NCBI RefSeq assembly: GCF_030409335.1
Contig: NZ_JAUFPN010000197.1
Coordinates: forward strand, 1 to 64,000
DNA: 64,000 nucleotides
Direction of reading: 5' to 3'
Origin: Paeniroseomonas aquatica
Lineage (GTDB): Bacteria; Pseudomonadota; Alphaproteobacteria; Acetobacterales; Acetobacteraceae
Below are positions 8,285-17,202 of the stretch, piece after piece (position 1 is the first letter of the stretch; the number at the start of each line of letters is the position of its first letter). Made by a program: the position numbers and the translations under genes. A model generated the notes under the pieces. It had not been told where the DNA came from, did not search any database, and saw only the letters and a program-made list of their open reading frames with translations.

Positions 8285-9088
8285 TCAGCCGCCTCGGGCG
8301 AGCAGCGCCGCGCGCCGCACCAGCGGATGTTCCGGCCCGGCCAGCGGCGCCAGCACGGTGAAATGGTTCGCGCCGGGCAGCGCCTCCCAGCTGCCGCCCC
8401 AATGAGCGGCGAAGTCCCGGGTCTGGCGGCGGAACTCGCCGCTCTCGGCATCCCCCACCACCGCATGCAGCCGCCCGCCCGCGGGGGGCAGCAGCAGGGC
8501 GGGGGAGTGCGCCCGCGCCGTCGTCTCGTCGAGCCCCAGCGCCGCGTTGATGCTGGTCCCGAGCAGCGGCCAGAGCTCGAAGACCCCGGAGATCGGCAGC
8601 GCCGCCGGCACCAGCCCGGCCGGCAGGCCGCGGGCCGCCCAGTCGGTCGCCATCAGCATGGCGCTGGCATGGCCCCCGGCCGAATGCCCCATCGCCAGCA
8701 GCCGGCGGCCGCTGCGGCGGTGCAGGAAGGCGGCCGCCTCCCGCAGCTGCTCGGTAATGCGGTCCAGCGGCACCGCCGGGCAAAGGTCGTAGGAGGGCAC
8801 CGCGACCGCCACGCCATGCGCCAGCAGCCCGCGCGCGCAATGGCTGAAGACGCGGCGGTCGAGGGACTGCCAGTAGCCGCCGTGGACAAAGAGCGCGACC
8901 GGCCAGTTCTCGCCCGGCCCGGGCCGGAACAGGTCCAGCCGCTCCCGTTCCCCCGGCCCGTAGGGCAGGTCCAGCGCCGCCTCCGCCCAGCCGGCGCGGA
9001 AGGCCGCGGCGTCGCGCACCCAGCCGGCGATGATGCCGGGATGCTCGGGCACCAGCGCCCGGTTGTTGTATTCTGCCTCGTGGTCCAT
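8285..9088 (-). CDS. Alpha/beta hydrolase, esterase/kynurenine-formamidase-like
   Basis: This is a 267-residue alpha/beta hydrolase without a signal peptide. The oxyanion motif is HGGYW and the nucleophile elbow is GHSAGGHASAML. The acid is probably in VVGDAESGEF, and the catalytic His is in GANHFTVLAPL. The HGGYW plus GHSAGGH combination is typical of the small-carboxylesterase/formamidase group (BNA7-like). It lies 52 nt downstream of the racemase-family gene on the same strand and probably shares its transcript. The substrate is unknown. An amide or ester cleaved in the same catabolic route as the racemase product is the simplest guess. Confidence 0.75.
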   Translation of the reverse strand: MDHEAEYNNRALVPEHPGIIAGWVRDAAAFRAGWAEAALDLPYGPGERERLDLFRPGPGENWPVALFVHGGYWQSLDRRVFSHCARGLLAHGVAVAVPSYDLCPAVPLDRITEQLREAAAFLHRRSGRRLLAMGHSAGGHASAMLMATDWAARGLPAGLVPAALPISGVFELWPLLGTSINAALGLDETTARAHSPALLLPPAGGRLHAVVGDAESGEFRRQTRDFAAHWGGSWEALPGANHFTVLAPLAGPEHPLVRRAALLARGG

Positions 9089-9140
9089 GCCGGCATTGCA
9101 GCGCGGCCGGGCCGGCGGGGCAAGGCCGCGCCGCGGCGCC

Positions 9141-9890
9141 TCAGCCCTGCTGGAACCGCCGCGGCCGCAGCCCGGCCTGGAACCAGCTCACCATCGAGTA
9201 GATGTCGTAGACCGGCAGCCCCACCGCCGCCGCCAGCGCCGCGGCATAGGGCGGCATGTTGGTGCATTCGAGCACGATCGCGCCGACCTCGGGGTGGGCC
9301 GCCACCAGCGCCCGGCCGGCGTCGAGGATGTCCTGCTCGGCCAGGTCCAGGTCCATGTCGACCGCCTGGGCCTGGATCAGCACGCGGAAGAACTCGCGCC
9401 CCCCCTCGGTCCCCACGACCGGCACGTCGGGCGGCACCCCCGCCGCCGCCAGATGCGCCGGCGTCAGCGAGCCGCGGCTTACGGTCACCACGCCGACGCG
9501 CCGGCCCGGCGGCAGGGTCGCCTGCACCCAGGGCACCTGCATGAGGGAGGAGGTCGCCACCGGCACCTGCACCGCCGCCGCGAGCTCGGCCTGGAACAGC
9601 GAGAGGAAGCCGCAATTGGTGGTGATCGCCTCGGCCCCGAGCGCCACCAGCTCCCGCGCCGCGGCGAGGAAGTCGGGCAGCAGCCCGCGGGCGCCTTCCA
9701 GCACCACCCGCTCCGGCGTCGCCCCGCGCACCACCTTGTACAGCACCGGGAAGGGCCAGGTTCCGGCATTGCCCATGTCGCCGGGAATGCGCGGAAAACG
9801 GGCTTCCAGCATCAGGATGCCGAGCGGCGCGCCATAGATGGATTGTCCGCCGCGCGCGATGCGCCGGGGAGGCGTTGTTGGGCTGGTCAT
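9141..9890 (-). CDS. Aspartate/glutamate/hydantoin racemase superfamily protein
   Basis: This is a 249-residue cytoplasmic enzyme of the Asp/Glu racemase superfamily. The two catalytic cysteines expected of the two-base mechanism are visible in ITTNCGFLSL and VLECTNMPPY. The N-terminal half carries GAPLGILMLEARFPRIPGDMGNA, which is common to uncharacterised proteobacterial members near maleate isomerase and arylmalonate decarboxylase relatives. It is transcribed divergently from the TctC receptor gene with 43 bp between the starts, so the two are likely co-regulated. It could act as a racemase or an isomerase. Confidence 0.8.
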   Translation of the reverse strand: MTSPTTPPRRIARGGQSIYGAPLGILMLEARFPRIPGDMGNAGTWPFPVLYKVVRGATPERVVLEGARGLLPDFLAAARELVALGAEAITTNCGFLSLFQAELAAAVQVPVATSSLMQVPWVQATLPPGRRVGVVTVSRGSLTPAHLAAAGVPPDVPVVGTEGGREFFRVLIQAQAVDMDLDLAEQDILDAGRALVAAHPEVGAIVLECTNMPPYAAALAAAVGLPVYDIYSMVSWFQAGLRPRRFQQG

Positions 9891-9933
9891 GCACCCAGCC
9901 TATCCCACACCATGCGGCGCCGAAACCGCAGGG

Positions 9934-10932
9934 ATGCCCGGGATGCTCCGCCGCTTGCCATTCGCCGCCGCGCTGATCGCCACGCTGCTCGCCGCCGCGC
10001 CGGCCGGGGCGCAGGACCCGTGGCCCAGCCGCCCCATCACCATCCTCGGCGGCTTCCCCAACGGCGCCGGCACCGACATCTACGCCCGCAAGCTGGCCGA
10101 GCCGCTGTCCCGCGCCCTCGGCCAGCCGGTGGTGGTCGACAACCGCACCGGCGCCGGCGGCAACATCGCCTCCGATGCCGTCGCCAAGGCGCGGCCGGAC
10201 GGCTACCTGTTCCTGATGGGCACCGCCGGCACCCATGCGATCAACGCCGGCCTCTACCGCAACCTGCCCTTCGATGCGCTGCGCGACGTCACCCACGTGA
10301 TCCTGCTGGGCGACGTGCCCAACGTGCTGCTGGTGAACCCGGAGAAGCGGCCGCAGTACCGGAGCTGCGCCGACGTCCTCGCCGCCGCCCGGGCGCGGCC
10401 GGGGGCGCTGAACTACGCCTCGACCGGCAACGGCGCCTCGACCCATCTGGCCGCGGCGCAGTTCGCCGCCGCGGCCGGCGTCGTGCTCACCCATGTCCCC
10501 TACCGCGGCCAGCCCGGCGCCATGGGGGCGCTGCTCGCCGGCGACGTCGACCTGTTCTTCAACCAGACCGGCCCCAGCATCGGCCCGGTGCAGCAGGGCC
10601 AGGTCAGCGCCCTGGCGGTGACGACCCTCGCCCCGGTGGCGGCGCTGCCCGGCGTCCCCACCCTGGCCGGGGCCTGCGCCCTGCCGGGCTTCGAGACCAG
10701 CACCTGGTACGGGCTGCTCGCCCCGCCCGGCCTGCCGGCGGCGATCCAGGCGCGGATGAACGCCGAGGTCGCCCGCATCATCGGCGCCCCCGAATTCCGG
10801 AGGTGGCTGGTCGAGAACCAGGGCATCACCCCGCCGGCCGATACCTCGCCGGCCGGCTTCCGCGGCATCCATGAGCGCGACATCGCCCGCTGGGGCGAGA
10901 TCATCCGGGCCTCCGGCGCCAGCGTCGACTGA
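9934..10932 (+). CDS. Orphan Bug/TctC-family tricarboxylate-type solute receptor
   Basis: This is a 332-residue periplasmic receptor. The start at 9934 gives a classic Sec signal, MPGMLRRLPFAAALIATLLAAAPAGAQ. The frame is open further upstream, but that part runs through the divergent gene. Family landmarks are WPSRPITILGGFPNGAGTD, VVVDNRTGAGGNIASDAVAKARPDGY, the loop LNYASTGNGASTHLA and VPYRGQPGAMGALLAGDVD. No TctA/TctB membrane genes are nearby, as is usual for the large Bug families of Acetobacteraceae and Burkholderiales. It lies between the racemase gene and a GntR regulator, which suggests that its ligand feeds the same pathway. Confidence 0.88.
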   Translation: MPGMLRRLPFAAALIATLLAAAPAGAQDPWPSRPITILGGFPNGAGTDIYARKLAEPLSRALGQPVVVDNRTGAGGNIASDAVAKARPDGYLFLMGTAGTHAINAGLYRNLPFDALRDVTHVILLGDVPNVLLVNPEKRPQYRSCADVLAAARARPGALNYASTGNGASTHLAAAQFAAAAGVVLTHVPYRGQPGAMGALLAGDVDLFFNQTGPSIGPVQQGQVSALAVTTLAPVAALPGVPTLAGACALPGFETSTWYGLLAPPGLPAAIQARMNAEVARIIGAPEFRRWLVENQGITPPADTSPAGFRGIHERDIARWGEIIRASGASVD

Positions 10933-10937
10933 GGCCG

Positions 10938-11003
10938 CATGATGCACGTTATAAAATAGTTGTTCGGTTTGCGGGCCCATCTTTTGTCGTGGTATGCGGC
11001 AGG
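10938..11003 (+). promoter_or_regulatory. AT-rich promoter region of the GntR regulator
   Basis: The 95-bp gap between the TctC gene and the regulator contains TATAAAAT at 10950-10957, one of the most AT-rich octamers in the region. It is a good -10 candidate for the regulator gene. No clear -35 box is visible, and no operator symmetry could be assigned with confidence. Confidence 0.35.
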
Positions 11004-11027
11004 ATGGCTCATGGCAGCGGCGGCCCG

Positions 11028-11723
11028 ATGTCCTTCCTCGCACCCATCCCCCTCCCGGCTCCGCTCACCACCCGGGCCCTGAATGCGCTGCGCCGGGACA
11101 TCGTCACCACCCGTCTCGCCCCGGGGGAGACGCTGTCGGAGGCGACGACGGCCGAGCGGCTGAACCTCGGCAAGGCGCCGATCCGCGCCGCCCTGGCGCA
11201 GCTGGCGGCCGAGGGGCTGGTGCAGCCGGTGCCGCGCCGCGGCTGGATCGTCTCCCTGGTCACGGTGCGGGACATCCACGAGGTCTTCGACCTGCGGCTG
11301 CTGCTGGAGCCCGAGGCGGCCCGCCGGGCGGCGGCCTCGGCCCAGGACCGCGCCGCGGCCGCGGCGCCCGAGCGGCTGGACGCGGTCTGCCGGGCCGGCT
11401 ACCGGCCGGAGGATCCGGCCAGCGCCCTCGGCTTCCTCGAGGCCAACCGGGCGTTCCACGTCGCGGTCGCGGAGCTTTCGGGAAATGCCCGGCTGGCCCG
11501 GCAGATCGGCCGGCTGCTGGACGAGAGCACCCGCATGCTGGTCCTCGGCCTCCGCCGGCGGGACCGCAGCGGCGAGATGGCGCATGAGCACCGCGCCCTG
11601 ACCGCGGCGCTGGCAGCCGGCGATGCCGCCGGCGCCGCCGCGCTCATGCGCGAGCAGGTGGCGGCCAGCCGGGCCATGGTGCTGGCGGCGCTGACGGTGC
11701 CGGATGCGGCGACCGTGGCCTGA
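11028..11723 (+). CDS. GntR-family (FCD subfamily) transcriptional regulator
   Basis: This is a 231-residue protein from the ATG at 11028; an in-frame ATG (11004) and GTG (10989) lie just upstream. Residues about 10-75 form the GntR winged helix (ALNALRRDIVTTRLAPGETLSEATTAERL, then APIRAALAQLAAEGLVQPVPRRGWIV). Residues about 85-215 form the all-helical FCD ligand domain, with the DLRLLLEPEAARRAA helix, the NRAFHVAVAELSGN His and the MAHEHRALTAAL His of the metal/ligand site. FCD regulators usually repress a nearby catabolic operon and release DNA on binding a carboxylic acid. The flanking TctC receptor, racemase and oxidoreductase genes are the obvious targets. Confidence 0.85.
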   Translation: MSFLAPIPLPAPLTTRALNALRRDIVTTRLAPGETLSEATTAERLNLGKAPIRAALAQLAAEGLVQPVPRRGWIVSLVTVRDIHEVFDLRLLLEPEAARRAAASAQDRAAAAAPERLDAVCRAGYRPEDPASALGFLEANRAFHVAVAELSGNARLARQIGRLLDESTRMLVLGLRRRDRSGEMAHEHRALTAALAAGDAAGAAALMREQVAASRAMVLAALTVPDAATVA

Positions 11724-11809
11724 GGCCGGCGCCCCGCCCGGGCGCCGCGGCCATCGCCCTGCGCGAGGCGACGCGCTACCACTGCCTCCGCCTGATGCGG
11801 AGCCGCCGG

Positions 11810-13120
11810 ATGCCTGAGCCTGTGCCGACCATGCCGAACAGCCTCTGGGCCGCGACGGCGCCGCCGCCGCCGCCGACCACGGCGCTGGCCGGGGAGGCGC
11901 ATTGCGACGTGGCGGTGGTCGGCGCCGGCTTCACCGGCCTCGCCGCCGCCCTGCACCTGGCCGAGGCGGGCATCGCCTGCACCGTGCTGGAGGCCGCCGA
12001 GATCGGCTTCGGCGCCTCCGGCCGCAACAACGGCCAGGTCATCCCCAACCTCTCGCGCATGGACCCGGATGCGATCGTCGCGGCGGTGCCGCAGGAACTG
12101 GGCGGGGCGGAGAAGGGCGAGGCCTTCGTCGGCCTGGTCCGCGACAGCGCCAGCCTGGTCTTCGACCTGATCCGCAAGCACGGGATCGCCGCCGAGGCGG
12201 TGCAGAACGGCTGGATCCAGCCGGCGCACCGGCCCTCCCGCATGAGGCTGGTCGAGAACCGGGTGCGGCAATGGGGCAGCCGCGGCGCGCCGGTGCGGCT
12301 GCTGTCGAAATCCGAGGTCGCGGGCCTGGCCGGCAGCGACAGCTGGGAAGGCGGCTGGGAGAACCGCTCGGGCGGGCGGATCAACCCGCTGGGCTATGCG
12401 CGCGGGCTGGCGGCGGCGGCGGCGCGGGCGGGCGCCACCCTCCATACCCGCAGCCCGGTCACCCGCATCACCCGGGAGCCGAGCGGCTGGCTGCTGGAGA
12501 CGCCGGCGGGACGGCTCGGCGCCGACCGGGTCATCCTGGCGACCAACGCCTATACGCCGCCGGGGCTCTGGCCGGGCCTCGCCCGCACCGTGGTGCCGGT
12601 GCGCAGCTACCAGATGGCGACCGGCGTGCTCTCGGACAATATCCGCAAGTCCATCCTGCCGGAGGGCCATGCGCTGTCGGATACCCGCGGCGACCTCTTC
12701 TTCTACCGCTTCGATGCCGATGGCCGGCTGGTGACCGGCGGCGGCCTGGTGATCCCCTTCGGCTGGGAAGGCCGCATCAGGGACCGCATCCGCGCCCGCA
12801 TCGCCCGGGTCTTCCCCCAGGTCGGCGAGTTCACCTTCGACTACGTCTGGTGGGGCCATATCGGCGGCACCCAGGACAAGCTGCCGCATGTCTACGAGCT
12901 GGCGCCGGGCGTCCTCGCCTGGACCGGCTGCAACGGCCGCGGCGTCGGGCTGGCGACCGCGCTGGGCCGGGAACTGGCCAAGGCCTGCGCCGGGGTGCCG
13001 CTGCGGGAGATCGCGGTGCCGGTCGAGACCCGGCTGAAGCGCATTCTCGGCCATGAATTCCGGGCCCTCGGCACCGCCTGGCACGTCCTGCAGAACAGGC
13101 GGAACGATTCCCGGGATTAG
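11810..13120 (+). CDS. FAD-dependent amine/amino-acid oxidoreductase (DAO family)
   Basis: This is a 436-residue flavoprotein of the DAO/DadA/PuuB superfamily. The ATG at 11810 is chosen; 11795 and 11831 are possible. The dinucleotide-binding motif is VAVVGAGFTGLAAALHLAEAG near residue 32. It is followed by the substrate-side GASGRNNGQVIPNL, which is typical of gamma-glutamylputrescine oxidase relatives. The C-terminal FAD-contact stretch is TGCNGRGVGLATALGREL. It would oxidise a secondary amine or D-amino acid to the imine and pass electrons to oxygen or a quinone. Its position after the GntR regulator suggests that it belongs to the same catabolic unit. Confidence 0.82.
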   Translation: MPEPVPTMPNSLWAATAPPPPPTTALAGEAHCDVAVVGAGFTGLAAALHLAEAGIACTVLEAAEIGFGASGRNNGQVIPNLSRMDPDAIVAAVPQELGGAEKGEAFVGLVRDSASLVFDLIRKHGIAAEAVQNGWIQPAHRPSRMRLVENRVRQWGSRGAPVRLLSKSEVAGLAGSDSWEGGWENRSGGRINPLGYARGLAAAAARAGATLHTRSPVTRITREPSGWLLETPAGRLGADRVILATNAYTPPGLWPGLARTVVPVRSYQMATGVLSDNIRKSILPEGHALSDTRGDLFFYRFDADGRLVTGGGLVIPFGWEGRIRDRIRARIARVFPQVGEFTFDYVWWGHIGGTQDKLPHVYELAPGVLAWTGCNGRGVGLATALGRELAKACAGVPLREIAVPVETRLKRILGHEFRALGTAWHVLQNRRNDSRD

Positions 13121-13328
13121 CGACTCCGGTCAGGCGGCGGGATCGCGGCGCCGCGTGCCACGGCGGCCGAGACGGCACGCGGCCGGCGGGCGCAACGGTT
13201 CATTGCGAGTGCAGGAATCTACGGTTTTGTTACTTTCGCCCGGCCATTCTGTCCGCGGTTTCACATGGCCGGTACTGGCATGGGTCTAGGGTTCGCCGCA
13301 GCGCGACCCTGCGCTGCGGAGATCGGAC

Positions 13329-13547
13329 ATGGCGGATTTCGTCATCGTCGTCGCCACGATGGCGGCGGTTGCCTCGGGTGCGGCCACCGGCCCGGTGCCG
13401 GACCGCCTGCCCACGCTCGGCTTCAAGACCTATCCGAGCCTCGAGGCCTGCGAGGCGGCGGCAGCCGATAACCGGCCGCAGCCCGGCACCCGCCTGGTCT
13501 GCCTGCCGATCGAGCCGCCGCCCGGGGCGATGTTCAGCGCCCACTGA
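13329..13547 (+). CDS. Small hypothetical protein, 72 residues
   Basis: A short protein is preceded by GGAG at 13318-13321, 7 nt before the ATG. The N terminus is hydrophobic (about residues 4-20) and could be a signal or membrane segment. The rest contains two cysteines (EACEAAA and RLVCLPI), a spacing that could form one disulfide outside the cytoplasm. It resembles the many short exported proteins of Acetobacteraceae with a SLEACEAA motif, but I know no function for them. It converges on the bpt gene. Confidence 0.6.
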   Translation: MADFVIVVATMAAVASGAATGPVPDRLPTLGFKTYPSLEACEAAAADNRPQPGTRLVCLPIEPPPGAMFSAH

Positions 13548-13556
13548 GGCCCGCCG

Positions 13557-14327
13557 CTACTCCGCCTCGACCCGCAACGCCTCGGCCTCGCCGGCCAGGG
13601 CCGGTGGCTCCTCGAGCACCCGCCAGGTGCCGCCGATGAGGATCTCGCTCGGGCGGTAGCGGCTCTTGTAGGTCATCTTGCGGCTCTCGGGGACCCAGTA
13701 GCCGAGATAGACATAGGGCAGCTGCAGCGCCTGGGCGCGCCCGACCAGCCAGAGGATCGCCCAGGCGCCGAGCGAGCGCCGCGCCAGCGCCGGGTCGTAG
13801 AAGGAATAGACCGCGGAGAGCCCGTCGCTCAGCCAATCGGTCAGGCAGGCGCCGACCAGCCGGTCCTGGGCGTCGCGGAACTCGATCATGCCGGTGGTGA
13901 TCGGGGTGTCCTCGACCATGGCGCGGTAGTCGTAGAAGCCCATGCCGGCCATGTCACCCTCGCCGTGGCGGGCCTGCTGGTAGCGCTGGAACAGGGCGAA
14001 TTGCTCCGCCGTGGCGCGGGCCGGCATCTCGAAGGCGGCGATGTCGGCATTGAGCTTCGACAGCTTGCGCTGCGCCCGGTTGGGCTCGAACTGCGGCGCC
14101 AGGATGCGGATGGGGATGCAGGCGTTGCAGCCCGGGCAGACCGGCGAATAGGCGATGTTGTGGCTGCGGCGGAAGCCGGCACGGGAGAGGCGGTCGTGCA
14201 ACGCCTCGGCGTCCGGGCCGGTGAGCTCCGTCACGATCTTCCGTTCCGTCCTGCCTGCCAGGTAGGGGCAGGGCAAAGGCGCGGTGGTGTAGAAGAACTG
14301 CGGTCGTCGGTTGGGGCGGTGGAGCAT
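13557..14327 (-). CDS. bpt: N-end-rule aminoacyl-tRNA protein transferase (Ate/Bpt family)
   Basis: This is a 256-residue transferase. I chose the ATG at 14327 (MLHRPNRRPQFFYTTAP); a TTG at 14366 would add 13 residues. The N-terminal ATE domain has CPYLAGRTERKIVTEL, then NIAYSPVCPGCNACIPIRI with the conserved cysteines. The C-terminal GNAT-like half has YDYRAMVEDTP, SFYDPALARRSLGAWAILW and YVYLGYWVPESRKMTYKSRYRP. Bacterial Bpt moves leucine from Leu-tRNA to proteins with N-terminal Asp or Glu, marking them for ClpS/ClpAP degradation. Alphaproteobacterial members are often labelled arginyltransferase. The family is secure; the exact amino acid donor is inferred. Confidence 0.9.
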   Translation of the reverse strand: MLHRPNRRPQFFYTTAPLPCPYLAGRTERKIVTELTGPDAEALHDRLSRAGFRRSHNIAYSPVCPGCNACIPIRILAPQFEPNRAQRKLSKLNADIAAFEMPARATAEQFALFQRYQQARHGEGDMAGMGFYDYRAMVEDTPITTGMIEFRDAQDRLVGACLTDWLSDGLSAVYSFYDPALARRSLGAWAILWLVGRAQALQLPYVYLGYWVPESRKMTYKSRYRPSEILIGGTWRVLEEPPALAGEAEALRVEAE

Positions 14328-14390
14328 GTAGGCGTCCAGTCTCGGCGCGGCGCGCGGCGGAATCAATCGCCTGCTTGCGCTGCTCCGGAG

Positions 14391-16784
14391 TTATTGCAAT
14401 CGGAGCTCCAGGCGGGTGGTGGGCCCGGTGGCCTGCCGTCCCAGCCGCAGCATCCCGCCGTCCCGCCAGCGGCCCAGCAGGTCGCTCCAGTGCGGCGACA
14501 GCGGATGGCCGGACTGGCCGGTGGCGATGACCGCCAGCGCCGCCTCCGGATCGGCGAGGTCGACCACCAGCCGCAGCCCGGCGCCATGCACGTCGACCCA
14601 GGACTCGGGCCCCTCGCCGCCGCGCGGGCCGCCACGCCGCACGGTCCATTCGTCGCCGCCGGTCGCCGCTTCCAGCCGGGTCAGCGGGCCGAGCACCGGC
14701 AGGAAGCGGAACAGCGGGTGCTCGAAGCGGGCGACATGCCGCCGGCCCCAGCGCCAGCCGGCCGGGTCGGGGCCGTCGCTGGCCTGCAGCTCGGCCACCG
14801 CCTCGGCCAGGGCGCGGGCGGCCAGCGCCCGGCAGTCGCCGCCGCACCAGGCTGCGCCGCCGCCATCGGGGGCCAGCACCCGCTGCAGGAAACCGGCGTT
14901 GGCCGACCAGGCGCCGGCCGGGACGCCGCCCTCGGCCAGCGCCAGGCGGCCGAGCCGGCGCAGCCAGGCATTGAAGATGAGCGGCTCGGGCCGCTCCGCC
15001 GCGACATCGCCGTCCCAGCCGAGCAGCAGCGCCTGGGCGGCGCCGGCGGCGCCGGGCTGGGGCGGCAGGCGCCGCAGCAGCGACTCGGGCCCGGTGAGCG
15101 CCTGGGCGAAGGGCGAGACGGTGTCCCGCTGCAGCGCGGCGAAGCCGGCGGCATCGTGCTTAGGCTGGGCGGCGAGCACCTCGGCGATGCGGCGGAAGCG
15201 CCAGTCGGCGAACCAGTCGCGGCCGAGGAAGACCGGATGGCCGGCGGGCGCCACCCGGTTGTTGGCATTGGCCAGCATGCCGCCGGGCGGGTCCTCGGCA
15301 TGCGGCAGGGCCTCGAAGGGCACCCAGCCGGTCCAGTCGTGGCTGCCGTCCCAGCCGGGGACGGGCAGCGTGCCGTCGCCGGCGCGGCGCCGCGGGGTGC
15401 GGCCGGTCAGCAGCAGGCCGATGTGCCCGGCGGCATCGGCCAGCATCAGGTTCTGCGAGGGGCTGGTGATGAGCGCCGCCGCCCCGCGCGCCGCGGCGAC
15501 CGAGCCGGCCCGGTTCAGCGCATGCAGCCCGGCGGCGGCGGTATCGGCCGGGGCGAGGTTGGCCATGGCGACCGCGAGGACCGAGCCCTCGGCGGCCGCC
15601 ATGCCCTCGAGGTCCGAGATCACCGGGCCGTGCCGCGTCTCCCGCACCCGCAGCGTCACCGGCGCGGCGCCGCGGACGGCGATGGTCTCCTCGATCACCG
15701 CGAAGGGGCGGGGGCCCTCGGGCGTCTCGTAGGACCCGGGGCCGGCCAGGCGTTCGACGAAGACGTCCTGGGTATCCGAATGGGTGGTGGTGAAGCCCCA
15801 GGCGAGGCTGGCGTTGCGGCCGATGACCAGGAAGGGCACGCCCGGGCTGGTGGCGCCCGCCAGCATCCGCCCATCCGGCAGATCGATGCGGGCGAGGTAC
15901 CAGAGGATCGGCGCCTGGAAGCCGAGATGCGGGTCGGAGGCCAGCAGCGGCGCGCCGGAGGCGGAGCGGCCGGCGGCGACCGCCCAGGCGTTGCTGGCCG
16001 AGGCGGGCAGGGTGCCGAGGCCGGGGAAGCGGGGCAGCACGGCCGCGAGCCGGCCGAGCGCCGCGGGGTCGAGCGCGACCCGCGGGTCGCCGGGGCTGGC
16101 ATCCTCCGGCCAGAGGTCGCGCATCCGCTCGGGCGGCAGGAGGGGGGCGAGCCGGGCGCGGTCCAGCTCGCTCCGCCAATTGCCGGAGAGCCAGAGCCCC
16201 ATGACCTTGCCCCAGAGCAGGCTGTGCTCCGGCCGCCAGGGCTCGGGCGCGCCGAGGGCCAGGAATTCCGGCGCGGCGAAGCGGCCGCGCGCGGCGATCC
16301 AGGCATTCACCCCGGCGGCATAGGCCTCCAGCAGGTCCTGCGTCTCGGCCGGCAGGGTGGCGAGGTCGGCGGCGGCGCGGCGGGCGAGGCCGAGGGTCCG
16401 GGTGAAGCGGTCGGTCCGCAGCGCCGGCTCCCCCACCAGCTCGGCCAGCCGGCCGGCGGCGCCGCGCCGCATCAGCTCCATCTGGAACATCCGGTCGCGG
16501 GCATGCAGCCAGCCGAGCGCCAGGGCGGCATCCCGCTCGGAGCCGGCGGCGATGCGGGGAATGCCCTGGGCATCGAGGCTGACCGCGACCGGCGCGGCCA
16601 GGCCGGGCAGGCGGAGGCTGCCCTCGGCGGCGGGCAGGCTCCACCAGACGGCGCCGGCGAGGCTAGCCGCGGCCAGCAGCGGCAGGGCCAGCAGCCCGAG
16701 GCCGATCCGGGCCGGCCAGCCCAGGCGGCGGCGGGGCGCGGCGGGGGTCGTCGGGCGGGGCGGAAGGCGAGGGGCCGGGGGCAT
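14391..16784 (-). CDS. Penicillin acylase family Ntn-hydrolase
   Basis: This is a 797-residue S45 peptidase / penicillin amidase precursor; an upstream ATG at 16850 would add 22 residues. Residues about 22-45 form a hydrophobic signal or anchor, so the enzyme acts in the periplasm. Proteins of this family cut themselves into alpha and beta chains. The new N-terminal nucleophile should be Ser264 in PASASNAWAVAAGRSASG, followed by the conserved PLLASDPHLGFQ. Other landmarks are WLHARDRMFQMELMRRGAAGRLAEL (alpha chain) and NANNRVAPAGHPVFLGRDWFADWRFRRI (beta chain). Natural substrates are often N-acyl-homoserine lactones or acylated amines, and nothing here decides between them. Confidence 0.85.
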   Translation of the reverse strand: MPPAPRLPPRPTTPAAPRRRLGWPARIGLGLLALPLLAAASLAGAVWWSLPAAEGSLRLPGLAAPVAVSLDAQGIPRIAAGSERDAALALGWLHARDRMFQMELMRRGAAGRLAELVGEPALRTDRFTRTLGLARRAAADLATLPAETQDLLEAYAAGVNAWIAARGRFAAPEFLALGAPEPWRPEHSLLWGKVMGLWLSGNWRSELDRARLAPLLPPERMRDLWPEDASPGDPRVALDPAALGRLAAVLPRFPGLGTLPASASNAWAVAAGRSASGAPLLASDPHLGFQAPILWYLARIDLPDGRMLAGATSPGVPFLVIGRNASLAWGFTTTHSDTQDVFVERLAGPGSYETPEGPRPFAVIEETIAVRGAAPVTLRVRETRHGPVISDLEGMAAAEGSVLAVAMANLAPADTAAAGLHALNRAGSVAAARGAAALITSPSQNLMLADAAGHIGLLLTGRTPRRRAGDGTLPVPGWDGSHDWTGWVPFEALPHAEDPPGGMLANANNRVAPAGHPVFLGRDWFADWRFRRIAEVLAAQPKHDAAGFAALQRDTVSPFAQALTGPESLLRRLPPQPGAAGAAQALLLGWDGDVAAERPEPLIFNAWLRRLGRLALAEGGVPAGAWSANAGFLQRVLAPDGGGAAWCGGDCRALAARALAEAVAELQASDGPDPAGWRWGRRHVARFEHPLFRFLPVLGPLTRLEAATGGDEWTVRRGGPRGGEGPESWVDVHGAGLRLVVDLADPEAALAVIATGQSGHPLSPHWSDLLGRWRDGGMLRLGRQATGPTTRLELRLQ

Positions 16785-17049
16785 GCGCCGGTATGGCGCC
16801 AATCCGCCGGCGCCGTCCACGCCCGCGCCGGCGTCCCGCGGCGGTTTCATCGCCCCGCCGCGACCCGGACCCGCGGGCGATCCCGGCCGGGGGAGGGGGC
16901 GATTCGGCCGCCATGGACCCGGGGTGCCTTGGAATGCGGCGGCCGCTGCGCTAAACGCCCCAGTTCAGCGCTGCCGCCGCCGGCCCGCCCGGCCCTGCAT
17001 GGGGCCTCGGGCGGGGCCGGCGGCTCGGCGTAGCCGGGTCTGGCGGCAG

Positions 17050-17134
17050 GCGGGCGTGGTGGAATTGGCAGACACGCTGGATTTAGGTTCCAGTGGCGCA
17101 AGCCTTGGGGGTTCAAATCCCTCCGCCCGCACCA
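17050..17134 (+). tRNA. tRNA-Leu (anticodon UAG)
   Basis: This is an 85-nt class II tRNA. The acceptor arms GCGGGCG and CGCCCGC pair perfectly and CCA is encoded. The anticodon stem CTGGA/TCCAG encloses TTTAGGT, giving anticodon TAG. It has the long variable arm (TGGCGCAAGCCT) expected of tRNA-Leu. It lies 68 nt upstream of the trigger-factor start and may be co-transcribed with it. Confidence 0.95.
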
Positions 17135-17202
17135 TCCCCGCCAGTTTGGCCCCGCCGGACTGGACGACGCCGCGACATGTTTTTGGGAAGAGAGTGACGA
17201 CG

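Noticed and set aside
13965-17033. A plus-strand open frame of 1022 codons opposite bpt and the penicillin-acylase gene
   Set aside because: It runs antisense to two genes with clear catalytic motifs and shows only low-complexity Gly/Ala/Arg/Gln sequence. It is also a shadow.
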